Below, in pieces: positions 1 through 5,571 of a stretch of DNA of 6,187 nucleotides (its first letter is position 1; every line of letters starts with the position of its first letter). This DNA comes from Gammaproteobacteria bacterium (GTDB lineage: Bacteria > Pseudomonadota > Gammaproteobacteria > Pseudomonadales > Porticoccaceae): the NCBI GenBank assembly GCA_003646355.1, contig QNFO01000079.1, forward strand, positions 1 through 6,187. The letters are read 5' to 3'. The position numbers were made by a program, and so were the translations under genes. A model generated the notes under the pieces. The model was not told where the DNA came from. It saw nothing but the letters and a program-made list of their open reading frames with translations, and made no database searches.

Positions 1-539
1 GCAACTACGACATCTTGCTGACTTCTGGTTGCGAGTGTGCCAATAGCCTCGCCGATTCATCGAACCACACATCATTTGTTACCTGGCTTAGTGCAGTACT
101 GAACGACAAGCAACTGAGCTTCTCTAGCAAAAACACACTACCCCATGTCGCTTGTATTGAAAGCTGTCAGGCTACAATGACCTCACAGTTCCAGTCTGCA
201 AGCGACAATGATAATCAAGCATTATACAAGGTTCTCTCTCAACTTGGCGTCACCGTCAATGGCGGAGTGCCCACCTCCCGTTATGCCTTATGTTGCGGAG
301 CTAGCGGTGGCATGCCTTCAACGCAGCCAATCTCTAGTGCAGATATGGCTCGGGCACGAATTAATGACGCCGTTGCTAAAGCGCATTCAGACGACCATGG
401 GAAACTTGATGCCCTCGTCTCAATCGACCCCCGCTGCGTGGCACATCTGGCTTCGGCCAGAGCTGACACCGATCCGCCGGTCTATGGTCTAGCAGAGTTT
501 ATCGACAACTTTTTCACTGTTGGTACGGAGGACGTATGA
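1..539 (+). CDS. GlcF/HdrB-like (Fe-S)-binding oxidoreductase subunit, C-terminal part (5' end outside window)
   Basis: The reading frame is open from the first complete codon (position 3) and continues upstream of the window. The TTG at 15 is therefore internal, not the start. About 178 C-terminal residues are visible. They begin with the end of a first cysteine-rich domain (LLTSGCECANSL, near positions 15-50). A second domain follows, with ACIESC near 136-171, the diagnostic CCGASGG near 291-311, and DPRCVAHLASA near 427-459. This order and the GC..HLAS ending match GlcF, the iron-sulfur subunit of glycolate oxidase, and more distantly HdrB and LutA. In these families the CCG cysteines bind an iron-sulfur cluster that passes electrons from a flavoprotein towards quinone. 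The stop codon overlaps the start of the following FAD oxidase (ATGA), which implies translational coupling and a shared complex. The substrate cannot be told from this subunit. N-terminal 4Fe-4S ferredoxin motifs, if present, lie outside the window. The family call is good; the GlcF-versus-HdrB label is approximate. Confidence 0.85.
   Translation, partial: NYDILLTSGCECANSLADSSNHTSFVTWLSAVLNDKQLSFSSKNTLPHVACIESCQATMTSQFQSASDNDNQALYKVLSQLGVTVNGGVPTSRYALCCGASGGMPSTQPISSADMARARINDAVAKAHSDDHGKLDALVSIDPRCVAHLASARADTDPPVYGLAEFIDNFFTVGTEDV
527..532 (+). promoter_or_regulatory. Ribosome binding site of the FAD oxidase gene
   Basis: GGAGGA lies three bases before the ATG at 536, inside the last codons of the upstream iron-sulfur gene. 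The strong Shine-Dalgarno match supports this ATG as the start despite the four-base ATGA overlap. The spacing is somewhat short. Confidence 0.7.
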
Positions 540-1975
540 ATAAGCCGGAAGAAAAACAAGGCATTGCTTCATTAAGTTTGCTGGATGAAATCACTCTTTT
601 TACCGACCCGGTAGACCTCATCACTTATCGACGCGACTCATCCTCGGCCACTCCCGGCAAGCCCGATGCAGTAGTACGCCCACAGAGCACGGATGCCGTT
701 GCCAATGTGCTCAAACAAGCGAATAAAGACCGGGTGCCCGTTTACGCCCGTGGCGGAGCCAACATGTATGCCGGCGGTGTTAACCCTCAGGCTGGCGGTA
801 TTGTACTCGACATGGCTGGGCTTAACCGTATTCTCGATATCGACCTTGAGAGAGGCATTGTGCTTTGTCAGCCCGGCGTTCGCTTTGGCGCCCTGTTAGA
901 AGCATTGCGCCCCCATGGCCAAACAGTCGGCATTGTTCCCTCAACTGCACCTTCAGCTACGGTAGGCGGCGCAGTATCATCCCACGCTCTGGGAACAGGA
1001 TCACCTCAGTTCCAGAGTATGGGTGACCAAGTTGCAGGTCTTGAGGTAGTGCTGGCAAATGGCGACCGTGTACAAACTGGCAGTGCTGCTGCCCCTGGCA
1101 CAGGCCATTTTCAGCGTTATTGTATTGGGCCGGATCTCACCGGGCTGTTTATTGGCGCTGACGGAACACTTGGAATTATTGTTGCAGTGGCACTGTGGCT
1201 CCATCCACTTCCAGCAGCACGGCAAACCACTTGCTATGGCTTTCCCGATGCTGACAGCGTAGAGAAATGTATTCTCGAAATACAACGTCGTGAATTAGTC
1301 AACAATATCTGGTATGGCGGTGCTTACGAGGCTCCCACCATAAAAACACGCATATCTCAGGCATTTCCCGACAAACCCCTGAACAACTTACCAGGCTTTG
1401 CCCTGGCTATAGATTTTAGAGGTGAGGCCCACCACATTGAGGAAGACGAAACCCAAATAGCGGCTATCGCTGAAAAATACAGCGGCGAGCATTTCCCCGA
1501 CTTTAATGAAGCCTACTTTAATAAACTGCGAACCGATGAAGTTTATTGGTACTCCTATGCTGGCTTTTTTGCCATGTCTCGTTGCTCCATCCTCATGTCG
1601 TCACTGCCGACAAACAAACTCAGTATCTTTATGGGGATCATCGCCAAGCAACGTGAGGACTACCCAGAATACCCCCTTGGGGCTGCACTTGTTATGTGTC
1701 GGCGAGGCTTACACGGCGGTGTTCTGTCATTTTATGACGAGGCCACGCAATGGGAGGGTGCGAATGCAGCGATGACACAATGTACAGACGCCCTGATCAA
1801 AGCAGGCATTGTGCCGTATAAAAGCGGTAAAACGAGCGCCGAGCAAGTAACCGGGTTTAGCGCTTACTCCGGCTTACTGCAACGCTTAAAGAATGAACTC
1901 GACCCCAACGGTATTCTTTCACCGGGGGATCTTGGGCTACTTCCAAAAAAACCACACTCTGCTGAAACCGCCTAA
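536..1975 (+). CDS. FAD-binding oxidoreductase of the PCMH/VAO superfamily (FAD-linked oxidase)
   Basis: This 479-residue flavoprotein has a PCMH-type FAD-binding domain at about residues 43-225: DAVVRPQSTDAV, ARGGANMYAGG, a VGIVPSTAPSATVGGAVSSHALGTGS-like glycine-rich region (residues 131-156), and GPDLTGLFIGADGTLGI (198-214). A substrate/cap domain follows and ends in LDPNGILSPGDLGL (455-468), the superfamily's C-terminal signature. There is no signal peptide or membrane segment, so it is probably cytoplasmic or peripheral. In GlcD-like enzymes FAD is reduced by the substrate and the partner Fe-S subunit removes the electrons; the overlapping GlcF-like gene fits that role. The GDGN.H-type motif of D-lactate, glycolate and 2-hydroxyglutarate dehydrogenases is not visible. 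The segment GIVPYKSGK (424-432) plus the C-terminal ending recall p-cresol methylhydroxylase and vanillyl-alcohol oxidase instead. The substrate is therefore open. Tandem stops (TAA TAG) end the gene. Confidence 0.9.
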   Translation: MNKPEEKQGIASLSLLDEITLFTDPVDLITYRRDSSSATPGKPDAVVRPQSTDAVANVLKQANKDRVPVYARGGANMYAGGVNPQAGGIVLDMAGLNRILDIDLERGIVLCQPGVRFGALLEALRPHGQTVGIVPSTAPSATVGGAVSSHALGTGSPQFQSMGDQVAGLEVVLANGDRVQTGSAAAPGTGHFQRYCIGPDLTGLFIGADGTLGIIVAVALWLHPLPAARQTTCYGFPDADSVEKCILEIQRRELVNNIWYGGAYEAPTIKTRISQAFPDKPLNNLPGFALAIDFRGEAHHIEEDETQIAAIAEKYSGEHFPDFNEAYFNKLRTDEVYWYSYAGFFAMSRCSILMSSLPTNKLSIFMGIIAKQREDYPEYPLGAALVMCRRGLHGGVLSFYDEATQWEGANAAMTQCTDALIKAGIVPYKSGKTSAEQVTGFSAYSGLLQRLKNELDPNGILSPGDLGLLPKKPHSAETA

Positions 1976-2050
1976 TAGACAACGACCACCGACAACACAA
2001 GGTTAGTTTATAAATAACGCCCAACCACCCTGAGTATATGGATACGGCCC

Positions 2051-3289
2051 ATGAACAATGCAAACCCAAAACACTGTCAAATTGTAATTGCCGGTGGCGG
2101 AACCGCAGGAATTTCAGTGGCGGCAGCTCTAAAGTCTGCTCGACCTGGGTTACAAATAAGCCTGATTGAACCATCCCACCAACATTACTATCAGCCTGCC
2201 TGGACGTTGGTGGGTGGCGGCATCATGACACAGCAGCAAACAGAGCGTGAACAAGCCCCCTTAATCCCCAAAGGAGTTGAATGGATACGAGATAGAGTGA
2301 CTGCTTTTGACCCCGGTAATAACCAGCTAACACTTGAGACTGGCGGCACACTCAAATATCAATCACTAGTGGTTGCCCTCGGCCTACAACTCGATTGGGG
2401 TGTCGTAGAAGGACTCAAACAAACACTGGGTAAAAACGGTGTTACCAGCAACTACAGTTTTGATCTTACACCTTACACGTGGGAGTGCGTGAATAATTTC
2501 AAAGGTGGCAGGGCACTGTTCACCCAGCCGCCAATGCCTATTAAATGTGCCGGTGCACCACAAAAGATTCTCTATCTGGCCGCCGATCACTGGCGTCGCA
2601 ATGGTGTCTCTGCCGAGTCACACTTTTTCACACAGGGTGGCGCCATGTTTGGAGTACCCTTTTATGCCAAAGCGTTAGACAACGTCATCGCTGGTTACGG
2701 TGCAACACCTCATTTTGGCATGAACCTCACGGCGGTAGACGGCGCCAGTCAAATGGCAACGTTTACAGATGAAGACGGAAACACCTTTACAGAGCAATTT
2801 GACTTCCTGCATGTCACACCGCCACAGAGCGCACCGGATGTCATTAAACAAAGCGCACTCGCCGGCGCTAGTGGCTGGGTTGAGGTAAATCGTAATTCAC
2901 TACAGCACAAGCGCTATGACAATGTCTTTGCACTCGGTGACTGTACCGATACACCCAATGCCAAAACTGCCGCCGCTGTACGCCGGCAGTTTCCTGTGGT
3001 GGTTACCAACCTGCTCGCGACGCTCGACCAAAATAACGCTGCTACCACTAACTACGATGGCTACGGCGGCTGTCCGCTAACGACTGAAAAGGGCAAAATA
3101 ATGTTGGCCGAATTTCGCTACGATGGCGAGGTGGTGTCCAGCTTTAACCTCGACCCACGAGTGCCTCGCCGCTTCTACTGGTGGATGAAAGAACACTTCT
3201 TCCCTTTCCTCTACTGGCATGTAATATTGAAAGGTAAGGATTGGCGAAAACCGGAAGCCAGACCACGGCCAGACTTGATAAAAGAGTAA
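2051..3289 (+). CDS. sqr: Sulfide:quinone oxidoreductase, eukaryotic-type (type II, SQRDL-like)
   Basis: This is a 412-residue flavoprotein of the pyridine-nucleotide-disulfide fold. The N-terminal FAD motif is IVIAGGGTAGISVAAAL (residues 11-27), and the second FAD motif is NVFALGDCTDTPNAKTAAA (291-309). The two redox-active cysteines of human-type SQR are both present: Cys166 in MPIKCAGAPQK and Cys341 in YDGYGGCPLTT. LHVTPPQSAPDV (253-264) is also typical. The C-terminus RRFYWWMKEHFFPFLYW (373-389) matches the amphipathic helices that anchor SQR in the membrane next to the quinone site. Family enzymes oxidise sulfide to sulfane sulfur (persulfide or polysulfide) and reduce ubiquinone. The ATG at 2051 begins just before the Rossmann motif, with only a weak GGAT-like Shine-Dalgarno near 2039-2042. 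The 75-nt gap to the FAD oxidase holds no terminator, so co-transcription is likely. No sulfur dioxygenase or rhodanese gene is seen beside it. Family certainty is high; the physiological sulfur substrate is inferred. Confidence 0.92.
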   Translation: MNNANPKHCQIVIAGGGTAGISVAAALKSARPGLQISLIEPSHQHYYQPAWTLVGGGIMTQQQTEREQAPLIPKGVEWIRDRVTAFDPGNNQLTLETGGTLKYQSLVVALGLQLDWGVVEGLKQTLGKNGVTSNYSFDLTPYTWECVNNFKGGRALFTQPPMPIKCAGAPQKILYLAADHWRRNGVSAESHFFTQGGAMFGVPFYAKALDNVIAGYGATPHFGMNLTAVDGASQMATFTDEDGNTFTEQFDFLHVTPPQSAPDVIKQSALAGASGWVEVNRNSLQHKRYDNVFALGDCTDTPNAKTAAAVRRQFPVVVTNLLATLDQNNAATTNYDGYGGCPLTTEKGKIMLAEFRYDGEVVSSFNLDPRVPRRFYWWMKEHFFPFLYWHVILKGKDWRKPEARPRPDLIKE

Positions 3290-3302
3290 ATGCCAATCGA
3301 TT

Positions 3303-4364
3303 TTAGACCTTTTCCATCACCTCGACCCAACGCTCAAGAATATCGTCATCACCCGGGCAGGTAATAACAGCAAGCTCATCGTAACCGATTCGTTTCAGCT
3401 CCTGAACACGCTCACGTAACTCAGCTACCGATGCAGTCATACTCGCCTGACTGATCAACTCAGGGGTAATAAACTTTGCCTCATCCTCCCTCACAAACAG
3501 AGCATGCCCTCGATGCAGTGATAGATAGCGCGCATCTTCAGGTTCATAGCGCTCATACATGTGTCGGTATTGAGCAACGTTGTCAGGTTCATCTGCCGCA
3601 TCGGAGATAAATGAACCATAAAGGGATGCTTCGATCATATTATGAAAGAACACCGCCGCCATGGGGCCACCCTGACGCATCGCTATGTCGCTGCTAGTAG
3701 TTTCCCCAGCTCTCAGAGGACAGCCAGACGTAAGCAAGGCTTTGCCATAACTTTTGGGATCTTTGCCAGCCTCCTTCCAGGTAGCTGCCATCGCTTTCAT
3801 ATCAGACGCCGCAATGTCCGGTGTCGATAGAATATTAATCCAGTCGGTATCGTAATCAACAATGAGCTGACGCATTCTCGGACCTTGAGCAGCGATGTAG
3901 GTGGCAACTTTATCTTTGAGATTAATCACGTCATCATCAGGGTGAAGAAAGGCAATTTTTCGCCGTTTATTCTCAAAGTCCCACTCAACGATCTCTCCCT
4001 CAAGTAGGCCCTGTACTGTTTCGATGTAGTCACGAATATCATTAACTTTAACCGGACCAAGCCCCATCGCACGTCGGCCAGAAAAACCCGTACCAATACC
4101 CATAATGATACGTCCGGGTGCCAGAGCATTGAGCGTAGCCAAGCTATTGGCAGTTTGCGGCGCAATTCGGTTAGAGGGTATAAGTACACCCGTGGCAAGA
4201 TTAATTTTACTCGTTTTAGTCGCGGCTATCGCCATTAAAGCAATGGGGTCTGCTGTGACCATTTGGCTATCTTCAAACCAGGCTGTTTTAAAGCCCAACT
4301 CTTCTGCCCTCACTGCGTCTTGCCAACCATCGCTTCCCCGACACACACATACGCTAATATCCAT
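3303..4364 (-). CDS. LLM-class (bacterial luciferase-like) flavin-dependent oxidoreductase
   Basis: This is a 353-residue TIM-barrel protein of the luciferase/F420-dependent reductase superfamily. Diagnostic segments are AEELGFKTAWFEDSQM (20-35), INLATGVLIPSNRIAPQTA (54-72), LNALAPGRIIMGIGTGFSGRR (78-98) and the C-terminal ELRERVQELKRIGYDELAV (315-333). The GIGTG segment and overall length resemble methylenetetrahydromethanopterin reductase-like members. Many bacterial homologues are monooxygenases using FMNH2 delivered by a separate reductase, while others use F420; the sequence alone does not decide which. There is no export signal, so the protein is cytoplasmic. The ATG at 4364 is supported by AAAGGGG five bases upstream (4370-4376). 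The gene is convergent with the SQR gene, with 13 nt between stop codons. A perfect inverted repeat at 4380-4392 could be an operator. No flavin reductase gene is adjacent in view, and the substrate is unknown. Confidence 0.88.
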   Translation of the reverse strand: MDISVCVCRGSDGWQDAVRAEELGFKTAWFEDSQMVTADPIALMAIAATKTSKINLATGVLIPSNRIAPQTANSLATLNALAPGRIIMGIGTGFSGRRAMGLGPVKVNDIRDYIETVQGLLEGEIVEWDFENKRRKIAFLHPDDDVINLKDKVATYIAAQGPRMRQLIVDYDTDWINILSTPDIAASDMKAMAATWKEAGKDPKSYGKALLTSGCPLRAGETTSSDIAMRQGGPMAAVFFHNMIEASLYGSFISDAADEPDNVAQYRHMYERYEPEDARYLSLHRGHALFVREDEAKFITPELISQASMTASVAELRERVQELKRIGYDELAVITCPGDDDILERWVEVMEKV

Positions 4365-4369
4365 TGTCG

Positions 4370-4376
4370 CCCCTTT
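4370..4376 (-). promoter_or_regulatory. Ribosome binding site of the LLM oxidoreductase gene
   Basis: AAAGGGG on the minus strand lies five bases before the ATG at 4364 and supports that start. Confidence 0.65.
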
Positions 4377-4379
4377 ATA

Positions 4380-4392
4380 TCAATATTATTGA
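4380..4392. repeat. Perfect 6-bp inverted repeat upstream of the LLM gene, possible operator
   Basis: TCAATA and TATTGA flank a single T, making a 13-bp palindrome just upstream of the Shine-Dalgarno of the minus-strand oxidoreductase gene. The position and symmetry suit a binding site for a dimeric repressor such as a TetR-type protein. No regulator gene is in the window, and AT-rich palindromes of this size also occur by chance. Confidence 0.3.
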
Positions 4393-4672
4393 GAAGTTTA
4401 TTTAAGATTATTCTGCCGTACCAGCTACAACATTGTGAGTTTTTCTCGTTTGTTCCATTCTACACAGCAATCATGGTTTGTCTTCCATAAACGCCTGTTG
4501 ATCAAAAACCTTCAAGACGGTCACCTTGGCACATAAGTAGAGAAGACTCTGTCAATCACCAATAATCCCCCACAACAAAGCTGCTGAATATCTGAGAAAT
4601 TATAATTCGATACCAATTTACATGAAACCAGAACATATCTAATGATAAGGCATTAAAGGTATCTATACATTT
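4393..4672. other. Non-coding AT-rich intergenic region between divergent genes
   Basis: No convincing gene is seen here on either strand: frames are short, lack ribosome binding sites and show no recognisable protein motif. The interval separates the minus-strand LLM oxidoreductase from the plus-strand exported protein and must hold the LLM promoter. A TATAAT at 4601-4606 lacks a matching -35 element. No tRNA, small RNA or repeat array was recognised. Confidence 0.6.
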
Positions 4673-4673
4673 A

Positions 4674-4701
4674 TTAAAACACATCTAAGCTGAGCTATAC
4701 T
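4674..4701 (+). promoter_or_regulatory. Candidate sigma-70 promoter of the Spy-like gene
   Basis: TATACT at 4696-4701 is a good -10 element. A poor -35 candidate (TTAAAA, 4674-4679) lies 16 bp upstream. Transcription would start near 4708, giving a leader of about 25 nt that contains the ribosome binding site. The 7-bp inverted pair AAAGGTA (4655-4661) and TACCTTT (4714-4720) brackets it. A non-sigma-70, stress-type promoter is equally possible given the weak -35. Confidence 0.4.
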
Positions 4702-4723
4702 GTAACTTTAACGTACCTTTCAC

Positions 4724-4728
4724 AGGGA
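4724..4728 (+). promoter_or_regulatory. Ribosome binding site of the Spy-like gene
   Basis: AGGGA lies 4 nt before the ATG at 4733 and 7 nt before a second, in-frame ATG at 4736. The second has the more usual spacing, so the true start may be either; the protein differs by one methionine. Confidence 0.5.
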
Positions 4729-4732
4729 TAAG

Positions 4733-5134
4733 ATGATGAACAGAGCCATTACCCAGTGCCAAATAACTATCAAGCACACCATAACTTTTTTTACGCTAAT
4801 GATGCTCTTTACTGTCTCTGTTAATGCGGCCCAAATACCCGACCCCGCCTTATCCCAGAAAAAAGCAATTGATCAAATGCATAACAAGTTACACAATGAG
4901 CAAGCCTCTGCCAAAGAAAAAGAAACACAGGTATTGAAAGAACTAAATGAGATAACCATTAATGAAAATATCAAACTTGAAGATATCAACGCTAAAATTG
5001 ACGAACTGATGGCGGCCAAAACAGAAATTATGCGCCTGCGCTATGCCCACTTGGTCGAGATGCGAAAAATCCTCAGCGACGATCAAAAAATTGACTACGA
5101 CAAAGCCTTATTACAGCGTTCAACAGTGAAATAA
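4733..5134 (+). CDS. Small exported helical protein, Spy/CpxP-like
   Basis: This 133-residue protein has an N-terminal signal peptide: basic residues up to Lys14, then a hydrophobic stretch ITFFTLMMLFTVSV (17-30). Signal peptidase I would probably cut after Ala32 or Ala33 (VNAA), so it should be periplasmic. The mature part of about 100 residues is charged and predicted largely helical, with little Gly or Pro. It ends with ILSDDQKIDYDKALL (113-127), which resembles the LTxxQ-type segment of Spy, CpxP and ZraP. Those proteins are periplasmic chaperones or metal sensors induced by envelope or metal stress. The mature part contains no cysteine and few histidines, so direct metal binding is not evident. 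It has its own promoter region and no operon partner in view; an IS5-type remnant follows about 20 nt after the stop. The family assignment rests on architecture and one weak motif; a generic secreted coiled-coil protein is the main alternative. Confidence 0.65.
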   Translation: MMNRAITQCQITIKHTITFFTLMMLFTVSVNAAQIPDPALSQKKAIDQMHNKLHNEQASAKEKETQVLKELNEITINENIKLEDINAKIDELMAAKTEIMRLRYAHLVEMRKILSDDQKIDYDKALLQRSTVK

Positions 5135-5154
5135 GGCTCTTCGAATACTCGTAA

Positions 5155-5384
5155 ACTATCGATAGCACCATTATAGCGGCACCAACCTCGACGAAGAATA
5201 AAGCGAGTCAGCGAGATCTACAAATGCACATTGGCGTTGGGCTTGATCCACAGCATCGCCACCACTTCATCCAATGTCCATGGCATAACGCAGGAAGACA
5301 AACTACTGTATGAACAGGAAGAATGCGTCTGGGATGATGCGGGCTACCGAGGCATTGAAAGTGCGCGAAGAATTCGCAGGTTAA
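5155..5384 (+). pseudogene. IS5-family transposase remnant (internally deleted and frameshifted)
   Basis: Three reading frames join to give a recognisable IS5-type transposase core. Frame 1 from 5155 reads TIDSTIIAAPTSTKNKA, then RDLQMHIGV (to about 5238). It corresponds to the family's TIVDATIIAAPSSTKNK...RDPEMH block, but the usual QTKKGNQWYFGMKA between MH and IGV is missing. Frame 2 continues from 5240 as GLIHSIATTSSNVHGITQ, then KLLYEQEECVWDDAGYRGIE (to about 5359), with the VDAxSG residues lost at the junction. Frame 3 then reads VREEFAG before a TAA at 5382. Two catalytic aspartates (in TIDST and DDAGY) survive. The N-terminal half, the C-terminal Glu region and any terminal inverted repeats are absent. 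A few codons before 5155 (LFEY at 5137-5148) may belong to it too, separated by a stop. It is non-functional and marks an old insertion followed by deletion. Confidence 0.85.
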
Positions 5385-5571
5385 TGGAACAAGCAAGGGA
5401 TTACTTTGTAAGCCCATTGAATAGACAGACTGATCAGAGATCAGCTTTAATAGACCCGAGTGTTTTTAATACTTTACAAAACTTGGCGCAGAGGGTGTAA
5501 AACCTGGCTAACTATCAACTTTGTCGGCAAGTACCTGGCCCATCGGTAAACATAAACACTTCTATGTGTAT
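5385..5571. other. Non-coding interval between transposase remnant and MBL gene
   Basis: No gene is supported here. A frame stays open to 5500, but past the transposase motifs it resembles nothing recognisable. The only structure seen is CTGATC-AGA-GATCAG at 5430-5444, a perfect 6-bp hairpin with a 3-nt loop and no strong T-run after it. It may be decayed insertion sequence or ordinary spacer. The region should also hold the 3' end signal of the minus-strand MBL gene, but only a weak AT-rich stem is visible near its stop codon. Confidence 0.5.
5430..5444. repeat. Short perfect inverted repeat (CTGATC/GATCAG)
   Basis: Six-base arms flank the loop AGA, downstream of the IS5 remnant. On the plus strand CTTTAAT follows, which is too weak a tract for a confident intrinsic terminator. 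Its role is unknown. Confidence 0.3.

Noticed and set aside
15..17. TTG as the start codon of the iron-sulfur protein
   Set aside because: The frame is open to the window edge and the upstream codons (NYDI) continue the conserved CCG-domain sequence, so the gene is 5'-truncated by the window.
1001..1285. Minus-strand reading frame inside the FAD oxidase gene
   Set aside because: It is antisense to the conserved PCMH FAD-binding domain, with no motif or ribosome binding site.
2009..2014. TATAAA as a promoter -10 for the SQR gene
   Set aside because: No -35-like element lies at proper spacing, and the gap between the two genes is short and terminator-free, so read-through is simpler.
3926..4198. 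Second minus-strand reading frame inside the LLM gene
   Set aside because: It is an out-of-frame shadow of the conserved luciferase-like coding sequence.
4601..4606. Perfect TATAAT as a promoter
   Set aside because: There is no -35 match 16-18 bp upstream on the plus strand, and it is far from the next start codon in an AT-rich region.
5231..5500. A separate 89-residue hypothetical gene
   Set aside because: Its first part is the middle of the IS5 transposase remnant and its tail is frame-shifted sequence without motifs; there is no proper ribosome binding site.
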